Assembly: GCA_964425585.1 (NCBI GenBank)
Contig: CAYRMG010000061.1
Location: 1-5,906 of the forward strand
Source of the DNA: Aquifex sp964425585
GTDB lineage: Bacteria; Aquificota; Aquificia; Aquificales; Aquificaceae
Length of the DNA: 5,906 nucleotides
Direction of reading: 5' to 3'
Below are positions 1 through 5,739 of the stretch, piece by piece. Every line of letters starts with the position of its first letter. The first letter of the stretch is position 1. The position numbers and the translations under genes are program-made. The notes beneath the pieces are model-generated. The model was not told where the DNA came from. It searched no databases and saw only the letters and a program-made list of their open reading frames with translations.

Positions 1-9
1 ATTATAAAG

Positions 10-1317
10 TTAAGAACTTCCGAAAACCTTTTTATAGATGTAATCCCTGTTCTTCAAAAACTCCCAAGGGTCTAACGCCTTGTCTATCTCTTCCTCGGAT
101 AGGTATTTCTTTACCTCTTCGTCTTCAAGAAGGGTTTCTTTAAAGGTTTTATCACTTTCCCACGCCTTCATCGCACACCTTTGAACTATGTCGTAGGCGT
201 AATCCCTTGAAAGTCCCTTTTTGGTAAGAAGAACGAGGATTTTTGATGAGGCGTAAAGTCCCTTTGATAGCTCCATATTTTTTTTCATTCTTTCTTCATT
301 TACCACAAGACCCTTAAGTATCTCGTGGAAGAGATTAAGAATGTAATCAAGAGCTATAAAAGAGTCGGGAAGCACTACCCTCTCAACCGAGGAGTGGGAT
401 ATATCCCTTTCGTGCCATAAGACTATATCCTCCATAGCGGGTATAGCGTTAGCCCTTATTACTCTCGCAAGACCGCATATTCTTTCCGAGTGTATGGGGT
501 TCTTTTTGTGGGGCATTGCGGACGAACCCCTTTGACCTTTGGTAAAAGGTTCAAGCACTTCAAGAACTTCCGTTCTTTGGAGATGCCTTATCTCGGTTGC
601 AAATTTCTCAAGGGAACTTGCTATAAGCGAAAGTGTTGTAAGAAGGTAGGCATGCCTGTCCCTGTGAACTATTTGTGTAGATGCGGGCTCTATCTTTAGT
701 CCGAGTTCATTAAGGGCTATCCTTTCAACCTCGGGGGGTATATTTGAATAGGTTCCGACAGCTCCCGAGATTTTTCCGTAAAGTATGTTCTCTTTTGCCC
801 GAATAAGTCTCTCTTTGTGTCTCTTCATCTCGTCATACCATACGCACATTTTCAGACCGAAAGTATAGGGCTCAGCATGCACTCCGTGGGTTCGCCCCAT
901 CATCAGGGTATCCTTGTGCTGAAAGGCAAGCCTCTTTATCTCCTCCATAACCTTCTCTATATCTTTCAGTATCAAGTCTGTGGCTTCTTTCATCAGAAGG
1001 GCTAACGCCGTATCAACAACGTCCGAGGAAGTAAGACCCATGTGTATATACCTTCCTTCCTCGCCCACCTGCTCCGCTATCGTGGAAACGAATGCAAGAA
1101 CGTCATGTTTAAAAACCTTTTCCTTTTCTTTGATTTTTTCAACGACCTCTTCATCAATGTAAGTTTTTTCCTCTATTTTTTTCAGTGCCTCGTCGGGAAT
1201 CTGTCCTAATTTGTTCCAAGCCCTACATACCGCTATCTCCACATCAAGCCATTTTCTGAACTTATTCACTTCACTCCAGATTTGAGCCATATCTTTTCGC
1301 GTATACCTTTCAATCAT
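10..1317 (-). CDS. purB: Adenylosuccinate lyase
   Basis: Cleaves SAICAR to AICAR plus fumarate and adenylosuccinate to AMP plus fumarate, two steps of cytosolic purine synthesis; the family forms homotetramers. The 435-residue protein is full length and all family landmarks are visible: the N-terminal MIERYTR, KHDV around His71, TSSD at 96-99, GRTHG with His144, and the fumarate-lyase signature GSSAMPHKKNP at 264-274 with the mobile catalytic serine loop, followed by WHERDISHSS at 301-310. By family knowledge His71 and His144 and the Ser265/Ser266 region are catalytic. The ATG at 1317 is chosen because the family begins at this MIERYT motif. No Shine-Dalgarno sequence precedes it; a TATAAG box lies 14 nt before the ATG, so the mRNA may be nearly leaderless. 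It lies downstream of fliQ on the same strand, separated by 141 nt that contain an opposite-strand tRNA gene, so it could be transcribed alone or partly by read-through. Confidence 0.97.
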   Translation of the reverse strand: MIERYTRKDMAQIWSEVNKFRKWLDVEIAVCRAWNKLGQIPDEALKKIEEKTYIDEEVVEKIKEKEKVFKHDVLAFVSTIAEQVGEEGRYIHMGLTSSDVVDTALALLMKEATDLILKDIEKVMEEIKRLAFQHKDTLMMGRTHGVHAEPYTFGLKMCVWYDEMKRHKERLIRAKENILYGKISGAVGTYSNIPPEVERIALNELGLKIEPASTQIVHRDRHAYLLTTLSLIASSLEKFATEIRHLQRTEVLEVLEPFTKGQRGSSAMPHKKNPIHSERICGLARVIRANAIPAMEDIVLWHERDISHSSVERVVLPDSFIALDYILNLFHEILKGLVVNEERMKKNMELSKGLYASSKILVLLTKKGLSRDYAYDIVQRCAMKAWESDKTFKETLLEDEEVKKYLSEEEIDKALDPWEFLKNRDYIYKKVFGSS

Positions 1318-1331
1318 AGGAAATAGGATAA

Positions 1332-1337
1332 CTTATA
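1332..1337 (-). promoter_or_regulatory. Possible purB -10 box (TATAAG)
   Basis: On the minus strand TATAAG ends 14 nt before the purB ATG, which would put transcription initiation about 7 nt upstream of the start codon. No convincing -35 hexamer is seen at the usual spacing. It is supported mainly by its position and by the absence of a Shine-Dalgarno site. Confidence 0.3.
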
Positions 1338-1339
1338 TC

Positions 1340-1368
1340 TTGATTTCATAAAGAAAGGGGATTATAAT
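1340..1368 (+). promoter_or_regulatory. Promoter of tRNA-Asp (sigma-70 type)
   Basis: TTGATT at 1340-1345 and a perfect TATAAT at 1363-1368 are separated by 17 bp, the optimal housekeeping spacing. Initiation about 7 nt after the -10 box would fall near 1375, leaving a 5' leader of only about 6 nt before the mature tRNA at 1381. The -10 box sits in the palindrome ATTATAAT, so a second TATAAT is also present on the minus strand (1366-1361). Confidence 0.65.
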
Positions 1369-1380
1369 ATTATTCTGGCT

Positions 1381-1458
1381 GGAGCGGTAGTTCAGCCCGG
1401 TCAGAACGCCGGCCTGTCAAGCCGGAGGTCGCGGGTTCAAATCCCGTCCGCTCCGCCA
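1381..1458 (+). tRNA. tRNA-Asp (anticodon GTC)
   Basis: A full cloverleaf can be drawn by eye. The acceptor stem GGAGCGG/CCGCTCC joins 1381-1387 with 1448-1454. The D stem is GTTC/GAAC, with G18G19 at 1399-1400. The anticodon stem CCGGC/GCCGG encloses the loop CTGTCAA, with anticodon GTC at 1416-1418. The T arm has a GCGGG/CCCGT stem and TTCAAAT loop. G73 at 1455 together with the GTC anticodon are the known aspartate identity elements. CCA is encoded at 1456-1458. The nearly pure G:C stems fit a hyperthermophile. The 3' CCA directly touches the stop codon of fliQ on the other strand, with no spacer and no visible terminator hairpin. Confidence 0.97.
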
Positions 1459-1728
1459 TTACTTTATCCACACAGGTATGTTTACAAATATTTCTTTTGC
1501 GAAATCTACAACCTTCATAAGCATCCATCCTCCTAAGAAGAATATGACCAGGAAGGCGGTAATTACCTTGGGTATGTAAGCTAAGGTCATTTCCTGTATC
1601 TGAGTTGCAGCCTGCAGGATACTTACAACAAGACCAACCAAAAAGGTAGCAAGTAAAACGGGCATGGAAAGAAGAAGGGTCATCTCAAGGGCTCTTTGCC
1701 CCAAAGAAACTATTAAATCCTGTTCCAT
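1459..1728 (-). CDS. fliQ: Flagellar type III export gate protein FliQ
   Basis: Small inner-membrane protein that assembles with FliP and FliR into the export gate of the flagellar type III secretion apparatus. At 89 residues it has the standard family length. Two hydrophobic hairpin segments are visible, about 17-38 and 51-74, joined by the conserved loop QAATQIQEMTLAYIPK (39-54), which is diagnostic for FliQ/SctS. The pairing with flagellar FliQ rather than an injectisome SctS is inferred from the sequence style and the lack of virulence genes. It begins 10 nt after the stop of the preceding small gene, with no adjacent Shine-Dalgarno site, so translation probably depends on re-initiation from the upstream cistron. 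No other flagellar gene lies in the window, so it is an isolated fli gene. Its stop codon abuts the CCA end of the convergent tRNA-Asp. Confidence 0.95.
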   Translation of the reverse strand: MEQDLIVSLGQRALEMTLLLSMPVLLATFLVGLVVSILQAATQIQEMTLAYIPKVITAFLVIFFLGGWMLMKVVDFAKEIFVNIPVWIK

Positions 1729-1738
1729 AGAAATAAAG

Positions 1739-2119
1739 TTAACAGGTGAAGTCTCCTATGTCCTCCCCCGTTCTTTTCGGAATAGGTGCCCTACCGAAGA
1801 GCATACTCTCAAGCTTTTTCACATCCCTTTCGTTCAGAGGAGTGATTTCAATTACGTATTCCTCTCCTTTTGAGGTTCTTACAAAGATATCCCCGCTTCC
1901 TTTCGTTATTACTCTCCCTCCCCCGTTCATAAATCCGACGGAAAGGGAAAGGGTAAGGAAGTTAGGTTCATCTATTGAGAGAACAGGTTTTTCAATATCT
2001 TTATCTATAACAAACAGCGTGCAGAGGGCAAGACCCACGCGGAATAGATTCTCCGCGGTAAGAGGATATTTACCGGGAACTCCTCTTATCTTGTTCACAT
2101 CCGTGAATATAACACCCAT
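1739..2119 (-). CDS. Stand-alone degenerate phosphohexomutase domain I-like protein (function unknown)
   Basis: A 126-residue protein without a clear name. Read against GlmM/phosphoglucomutase domain I from memory, it follows the same order. FTDVNKIRGVPGKYPLTAEN (5-24) matches the N-terminal FGTDGIRG...YPLTPE block, LSLSVGFMNGGGRVITKG (57-74) matches the 'AGLxxAGxxVxxLG' helix-strand, and VIEITPLNERD (89-99) falls where VMITASHNP should be. The tail VKKLES...RTGEDIGDF (100-124) matches the end of the domain. The catalytic serine motif TASHNP is absent (TPLNER), the GTD is altered, and no domains II-IV follow, whereas the real enzymes have about 430-460 residues. No mutase activity is expected. 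The frame is intact, a GGAAGG lies before the start, and the ATG overlaps the asd stop (TAATG), indicating translational coupling. It could be a regulatory or scaffold paralogue, or a decaying gene. The homology is my reading, not a search. Confidence 0.72.
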   Translation of the reverse strand: MGVIFTDVNKIRGVPGKYPLTAENLFRVGLALCTLFVIDKDIEKPVLSIDEPNFLTLSLSVGFMNGGGRVITKGSGDIFVRTSKGEEYVIEITPLNERDVKKLESMLFGRAPIPKRTGEDIGDFTC

Positions 2120-3141
2120 TAAATTAAACCTTCCTTGAGCAGAAGCTCCGCTATCTGAACGGCGTTAGTTGCAGCCCCCTTTCTTATGTTATCCGCAACA
2201 ATCCACATAGAAAGTCCGGGTTCAAAAACCCTGTCCTTCCTTATCCTTCCTACAAATACCTCGTCCCTTCCTTCCGCCATAATGGGCATAGGATACTCGT
2301 TATTTTCGGGATTGTCTACAACTATCACACCGGGTGCTTTCCTCAGAATTTCCCTTGCCTCTTCGGGAGATATTTCCTTTTCCGTTTCCAAGGAAACACT
2401 CTCGGAGTGTCCGTAAAATACCGGAATTCTTACGCATGTTGCGGAAACTTTGATATTTTCATCGTGCATTATCTTTCTCGTTTCATAAAGCATCTTATTT
2501 TCTTCTTTCGTGTATCCGTCTTCAAAGAATACATCTATATGGGGAAGTGCGTTAAAGGCTATCTGGTGAGGAAATTTCTGAGCATTTGGCATATCCCTTT
2601 CTTCACACCAGGCTTTCGTTTGATTCTTCAAATCCTCTATGGCTTTTGCTCCCGCCCCCGAAACTGCTTGGTATGTGGATACCACTACCCTCTTTACACC
2701 CGCAGTATCGTATATAGGTTTCAGTGCGACAACCATCTGTATGGTTGAGCAGTTGGGATTTGCTATTATGCCTTTCTTTTTAAAATCTTTTACATCTTCC
2801 GGATTTACCTCGGGAACTACCAGGGGAACGTCGGGATCCATTCTCCAGGCGGAGGAATTATCTATTACGACAACACCCTCTTTTGCAAACTTCGGTGCCC
2901 ACTCTTTACTCGTTGAACCTCCTGCGGAAAATAGGGCTATATCTATACCCCTGAAGGAGTTTTCCTTATTTAAAGCCTTTACCGTGTATTCTTTTCCTCT
3001 GAAGGTTAATACTTTTCCTTCGGAGCGCTCAGACGCGTAAAGCACTAAATCATCAACGGGAAAATTTCTCTCTTCAAGAACCTTCAGGAATGTTCTTCCC
3101 ACCTCTCCGGTGGCTCCCACTATTGCAACCTTATAACCCAT
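2119..3141 (-). CDS. asd: Aspartate-semialdehyde dehydrogenase
   Basis: Makes L-aspartate 4-semialdehyde from aspartyl phosphate with NADPH, the branch-point step toward lysine/diaminopimelate, threonine and methionine. The 340 residues match the bacterial family. The N-terminal Rossmann fold carries GATGEVG at 9-15. FSAGGS lies at 71-76 and DNSSAWR at 94-100. The catalytic cysteine is Cys131 in NPNCST (128-133), followed by SGAG at 161-164. Substrate/catalytic residues are Arg238 and His245 in VRIPVFYGHSE, and the C-terminal KGAATNAVQIAE is at 321-332. The ATG at 3141 is fixed by the start of the Rossmann strand. No Shine-Dalgarno site is seen, and a TATAAA box ends 10 nt upstream, suggesting a near-leaderless mRNA. 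It leads a compact group with the mutase-like gene and fliQ and diverges from thiS. Confidence 0.98.
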   Translation of the reverse strand: MGYKVAIVGATGEVGRTFLKVLEERNFPVDDLVLYASERSEGKVLTFRGKEYTVKALNKENSFRGIDIALFSAGGSTSKEWAPKFAKEGVVVIDNSSAWRMDPDVPLVVPEVNPEDVKDFKKKGIIANPNCSTIQMVVALKPIYDTAGVKRVVVSTYQAVSGAGAKAIEDLKNQTKAWCEERDMPNAQKFPHQIAFNALPHIDVFFEDGYTKEENKMLYETRKIMHDENIKVSATCVRIPVFYGHSESVSLETEKEISPEEAREILRKAPGVIVVDNPENNEYPMPIMAEGRDEVFVGRIRKDRVFEPGLSMWIVADNIRKGAATNAVQIAELLLKEGLI

Positions 3142-3151
3142 AAGAGTTAAT

Positions 3152-3157
3152 TTTATA
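3152..3157 (-). promoter_or_regulatory. Possible asd -10 box (TATAAA)
   Basis: TATAAA on the minus strand ends 10 nt before the asd ATG. A start about 7 nt downstream would leave a leader of only a few nucleotides. A weak TTAAAG lies 18 bp upstream as a poor -35. The evidence is positional and tentative. Confidence 0.3.
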
Positions 3158-3191
3158 AGGACATCTTCTATAATTCTTTAATTTTTAATGG

Positions 3192-3221
3192 TTGGCATAC
3201 ATAAAATGATTTTCATATATT
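3192..3221 (+). promoter_or_regulatory. Promoter of thiS-thiG
   Basis: TTGGCA at 3192-3197 and TATATT at 3216-3221 each match the sigma-70 consensus at five of six positions, with 18 bp between them. Initiation would fall near 3228, about 5 nt before the thiS ATG. A second possible -10, a perfect TATAAT at 3169-3174, has no good -35. The 91-bp spacer contains no recognisable thiamin-pyrophosphate riboswitch, so thiamin control of this pair by that route is not seen. Confidence 0.5.
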
Positions 3222-3232
3222 AAAAAATTACA

Positions 3233-3442
3233 ATGCCGAAGATTATCCTCAACGGGGAAGAGAAGGAGATACCCCGTGAGCTTACCGTTATGGAGCTTTT
3301 AAACGAACTCGGCATAAAGTTCAGGGAGATAGGGCTTGCGGTAGCGATAAACGAGGAAGTTGTTCCCAAGTCCGAATATAACACCAGAAAAGTAAAGGAT
3401 GGTGATAAGGTTGAGGTTGTTCAGCTCGTAGGAGGAGGATAA
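3233..3442 (+). CDS. thiS: Thiamin biosynthesis sulfur-carrier protein ThiS
   Basis: Ubiquitin-like sulfur carrier. By family knowledge its C-terminal glycine is adenylated and converted to a thiocarboxylate, which donates sulfur to ThiG for the thiazole ring. The 69-residue protein has the family's length and beta-grasp pattern: an N-terminal strand IILNGEEKEI, the helix LTVMELLNELG at 17-27, the strand GLAVAINEEVV at 34-44, and KDGDKVEVVQLVGGG at the end. The bare C-terminal Gly-Gly is present. The product identity is secured by thiG directly downstream, which argues against MoaD. The ATG at 3233 has no Shine-Dalgarno site and lies about 5 nt after the expected transcription start. No thiF adenylyltransferase or sulfur-transfer gene is in the window, so the activating enzyme must be encoded elsewhere. 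Confidence 0.94.
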   Translation: MPKIILNGEEKEIPRELTVMELLNELGIKFREIGLAVAINEEVVPKSEYNTRKVKDGDKVEVVQLVGGG

Positions 3443-3459
3443 TCAGTTTAATAAATTTT

Positions 3460-3467
3460 GGAGGTGA
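3460..3467 (+). promoter_or_regulatory. thiG ribosome binding site that decides the start
   Basis: GGAGGTGA lies 5 nt before the ATG at 3473 and has near-ideal complementarity to the 16S rRNA tail. It overlaps the in-frame TTG at 3458, which is therefore unlikely to be the start. Confidence 0.85.
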
Positions 3468-3472
3468 GTTTT

Positions 3473-4276
3473 ATGCAAGACTGGGAAAAACTCCTTCAGG
3501 ATGACTACCTTGAAATCGCGGGAAGGAAGTTCAAATCAAGACTTATAATAGGCTCTGGAAAATTTAAAGATTTTCAACAAACGAAGGAAGTTCTAGAAGC
3601 ATCGGGAGCTGAAATAATAACAGTTGCTGTGAGAAGGGTAAACATCACCGACCCAACAAAGGAAAATCTCCTTGATTATATAGACCCGAACAAATACCTG
3701 ATACTTCCGAATACCGCGGGATGCTACACCGCAGAAGAAGCTATAAAGACCGCAATGATGGCAAGGGAAGCCACTGGTATAAACTGGGTCAAGCTTGAAG
3801 TTATAGGAGATCAGAAAACCCTACTTCCAGATATGGAAGAAACCTATAAAGCTGCAAAAGTCCTCGTAAAAGAAGGATTTGTAGTTCTTCCCTACATATT
3901 TGACGACCCCGTTTACGCTAAGAAGTTTGAAGATATAGGGTGTGCTGCTGTTATGCCCCTTGCAGCACCCATAGGCTCAGGACTGGGTCTTCAAAATCCC
4001 TACAATCTCATCTTTATAAAAGAGGCTGTTTCCGTCCCCGTTATAGTTGATGCGGGTATAGGAAGTGCAACGGATATACCTCCTGTTATGGAACTCGGTG
4101 TTGACGGTGTTCTTACGAATACCGCTCTTGCGGAAGCCAAGGACCCGATAAAAATGGCCGTGGCTATGAAATACGCAACCATAGCAGGCAGACTGGCTTA
4201 CCTTGCGGGAAGAATGCCGAAAAGAACTTATGCGGTTCCTTCTTCACCCACCAAGGGTGTTCCCTTCAAGGGATAA
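3473..4276 (+). CDS. thiG: Thiazole synthase ThiG
   Basis: Condenses 1-deoxy-D-xylulose 5-phosphate, dehydroglycine (or glycine imine) and the sulfur of ThiS-thiocarboxylate into the thiamin thiazole phosphate. It is a 267-residue (beta/alpha)8 barrel. Visible landmarks are SRLIIGSGK (22-30), TVAVRRVN (50-57), LPNTAGCYTAEEA (78-90), WVKLEVIGD (105-113), LPYIFDDP (139-146), PLAAPIGSGLG (162-172), VPVIVDAGIG (188-197) and GVLTNTA (212-218). Lys107 corresponds to the Schiff-base lysine. Glu109 and Asp193 have the same spacing as the Bacillus subtilis catalytic Glu98 and Asp182. The ATG at 3473 is preferred over an in-frame TTG 15 nt upstream, because a strong GGAGGTGA lies between them. It follows thiS by 30 nt in the same operon, and the last 33 nt overlap the 3' end of convergent aroK. 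Confidence 0.97.
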   Translation: MQDWEKLLQDDYLEIAGRKFKSRLIIGSGKFKDFQQTKEVLEASGAEIITVAVRRVNITDPTKENLLDYIDPNKYLILPNTAGCYTAEEAIKTAMMAREATGINWVKLEVIGDQKTLLPDMEETYKAAKVLVKEGFVVLPYIFDDPVYAKKFEDIGCAAVMPLAAPIGSGLGLQNPYNLIFIKEAVSVPVIVDAGIGSATDIPPVMELGVDGVLTNTALAEAKDPIKMAVAMKYATIAGRLAYLAGRMPKRTYAVPSSPTKGVPFKG

Positions 4277-4750
4277 TAAAATTTCTTTAACCACTTCCTC
4301 CGGGGACTTTTCCCCGTTCACCTTTATGTTGGCTTTTTCGTAAATCCTTTTTCTTTTCTCAAAGAGCTCTTTTATTTCCGACAAAGGTTTTTTTAAAAGG
4401 GGTCTATTCTTGTCTTTTTCGCAACGGCTTAAAAAGGTTTCAAAACTTATCTCAATGTAAACAACACTTCCCTTTTCCTTCATAAACTCCATTGCCTTTT
4501 CGTTTGCTCCCAGTCCTCCTCCCGTTGATATAACAAATCCTTTGCCTTGGGAGAGTTCTTGGAGAATACTAAACTCAAGTTTCCTGAAGTAATCTTCTCC
4601 TTTTTTTTCAAATATTTCGGGAATACTCATCCCTTCCCTTTTCTCTATTTCGTCATCAATGTCGTAGAAAGGAACACCGAGGCGGGAAGAGAGTAACCTT
4701 CCTACGGTTGTCTTCCCGCTACACATAAAGCCGACGAGGTATATATTCAT
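4244..4750 (-). CDS. aroK: Shikimate kinase
   Basis: Phosphorylates shikimate at the 3-hydroxyl with ATP, the fifth step of chorismate synthesis. The 168-residue protein has the usual length for this P-loop kinase. The Walker A motif is GFMCSGKTT (7-15). DID at 30-32 includes the Asp that binds shikimate and magnesium, and FRKLE with Arg56 binds shikimate. The TGGG loop is at 76-79, the lid arginine is Arg116 in RPLL, and RKRIYEKAN (133-141) is the adenine/phosphate-side block. The ATG at 4750 overlaps the stop of the upstream cytochrome gene in ATGA, so the two are likely translated in a coupled way. A weak AAGGA lies about 10 nt upstream. The last 33 nt lie opposite the end of thiG. No other aro gene is nearby. 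aroK is used here rather than aroL because this is the general bacterial form. Confidence 0.96.
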   Translation of the reverse strand: MNIYLVGFMCSGKTTVGRLLSSRLGVPFYDIDDEIEKREGMSIPEIFEKKGEDYFRKLEFSILQELSQGKGFVISTGGGLGANEKAMEFMKEKGSVVYIEISFETFLSRCEKDKNRPLLKKPLSEIKELFEKRKRIYEKANIKVNGEKSPEEVVKEILLSLEGNTLGG

Positions 4751-5715
4751 CTTTCTACTGTTCCTTCTTCGTATCCCCTGTATTCAGTAATACCGTAGTG
4801 GCAATCTTTACAGCTAAGCCCGTATCTCTTGGCTATTCTCTGGTGCTTTGAGTGTATATCTGCGAGAGGCTCAAATTTCCTGAGCTTAGGAATGCCTATT
4901 CCCTGGTGGCATTGGAAACAGGTTATCATAGCTTCCCTCCAGAGTTTTTTTGCTCTCTCTTTATCCCTCTCTTCAAGAGCTTTAGGAAGTTCAACATACA
5001 TTATCCTGTTTCTCTTCTTTACAACTTTCTTAACTTCCGGGGGAAACTTCGCCATCATGGGAGCTGCTATTGACATGTTTCTACCGCATGCGTGAACACC
5101 TCTTGAATCCCTGATTATATCAAGTGCGGACATAAACTCCCCGTGTTCAATCATTCCCCTCACCCTTACCCAGCTGAAGAATGTTGAGTAAGCTCCTGCC
5201 TTGAAGGCTAAAACCTTATCCGCAAGGAAGTGCGCGGCTCTTACCACTTCTTTCGTATTCCTTCCCCCGACTACGAGTATTTTTCTTCCCTTCTTCTCAA
5301 AAACCTTTAAAGATGGGCCCTCAAACTTTACACCGAGGGCTTTAACTACTTTGTTGTTTGTTCCTACAACGATTAAGTGTCTATCCTTAAACCTTTCAAC
5401 CTCTTCATCGCTAATTAGAATTTTGGGTATCCTTCCGGCTTTTACGAGCTTCGGGTTTAGACCTATCCCATCGGTCCACTGACCGAGGTAAAAAGCTATC
5501 CTAACCGCAGAAGAGAGAATTTCCCTATTTTCTTCTTTTCCCACAACTATGTAAACGTTCGGGACGGCAACATCTTTCGTTTCCGCAGGTGTTCCCTTCC
5601 AAGCGGTTATGTATTTTATATAAGGAAACTTCTTAACTTCTTTGAAGTCCATATTTACGGGATTTCCGAAAATCAATGTGCTAAATATCATACTGGTGAG
5701 TATCAACTTTCTCAT
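4747..5715 (-). CDS. Exported dihaem c-type cytochrome with an unassigned N-terminal domain
   Basis: The 322-residue protein begins with a short signal peptide: MRK, then a hydrophobic run to about residue 17, with a possible cleavage near residues 17-18. Two covalent haem sites are visible: CFQCH at 266-270 and CKDCH at 302-306. His288 and His291 between them are candidate distal ligands. A lone Cys210 lies in a GVHACGR segment, not a haem motif. Residues about 50-185 read as alternating strands and helices (VYIVVGK, HLIVVGTNN, KILVVGGRNTKEVVRAAHFLA). This pattern loosely recalls repeated surface or BcsB-type alpha/beta modules, but I cannot assign it. The protein is probably periplasmic or membrane-anchored and needs the Ccm/Ccs haem-attachment machinery. 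The role is inferred only as electron transfer. The start is fixed by GGAGGTGA 6 nt before the ATG. It overlaps aroK by 4 nt and diverges from tRNA-Pro. Confidence 0.85.
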   Translation of the reverse strand: MRKLILTSMIFSTLIFGNPVNMDFKEVKKFPYIKYITAWKGTPAETKDVAVPNVYIVVGKEENREILSSAVRIAFYLGQWTDGIGLNPKLVKAGRIPKILISDEEVERFKDRHLIVVGTNNKVVKALGVKFEGPSLKVFEKKGRKILVVGGRNTKEVVRAAHFLADKVLAFKAGAYSTFFSWVRVRGMIEHGEFMSALDIIRDSRGVHACGRNMSIAAPMMAKFPPEVKKVVKKRNRIMYVELPKALEERDKERAKKLWREAMITCFQCHQGIGIPKLRKFEPLADIHSKHQRIAKRYGLSCKDCHYGITEYRGYEEGTVER

Positions 5716-5721
5716 GACCTT

Positions 5722-5729
5722 TCACCTCC
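5722..5729 (-). promoter_or_regulatory. Shine-Dalgarno site of the cytochrome gene
   Basis: GGAGGTGA reads on the minus strand 6 nt before the ATG at 5715. It is the strongest ribosome binding site among the transcript-leading genes here and fixes the start of the signal peptide. Confidence 0.85.
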
Positions 5730-5739
5730 GTTAGAGTCC

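Noticed and set aside
1746..2138. Plus-strand open frame of 130 codons
   Set aside because: It is exactly opposite the mutase-like gene. Its product is Ser/Pro/Leu-rich with no motif, and there is no ribosome binding site, so it is a shadow frame.
2639..3040. Plus-strand open frame of 133 codons inside asd
   Set aside because: Antisense to a strongly conserved asd coding region. The composition is unlike the other proteins, and no start signals are seen.
3142..3232. Thiamin-pyrophosphate riboswitch before thiS
   Set aside because: The spacer is 91 bp, AT-rich and lacks the CTGAGA and ACCTGA-type conserved blocks. The promoter lies too near the ATG to leave room for one.
3458..3472. TTG start for thiG, five codons upstream
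   Set aside because: The strong GGAGGTGA would lie inside the coding region, while an ATG sits at ideal distance after it. The extra residues (MEVSF) are not family-like.
4253..4266. Intrinsic terminator at the thiG/aroK junction
   Set aside because: The stem is only 5 bp with a 4-nt loop, lies inside both coding regions, and no T-run follows on either strand.
4747..5715. Third haem site around Cys210
   Set aside because: The sequence around it, VHACGRN, lacks CxxCH, so only two haem motifs are supported.
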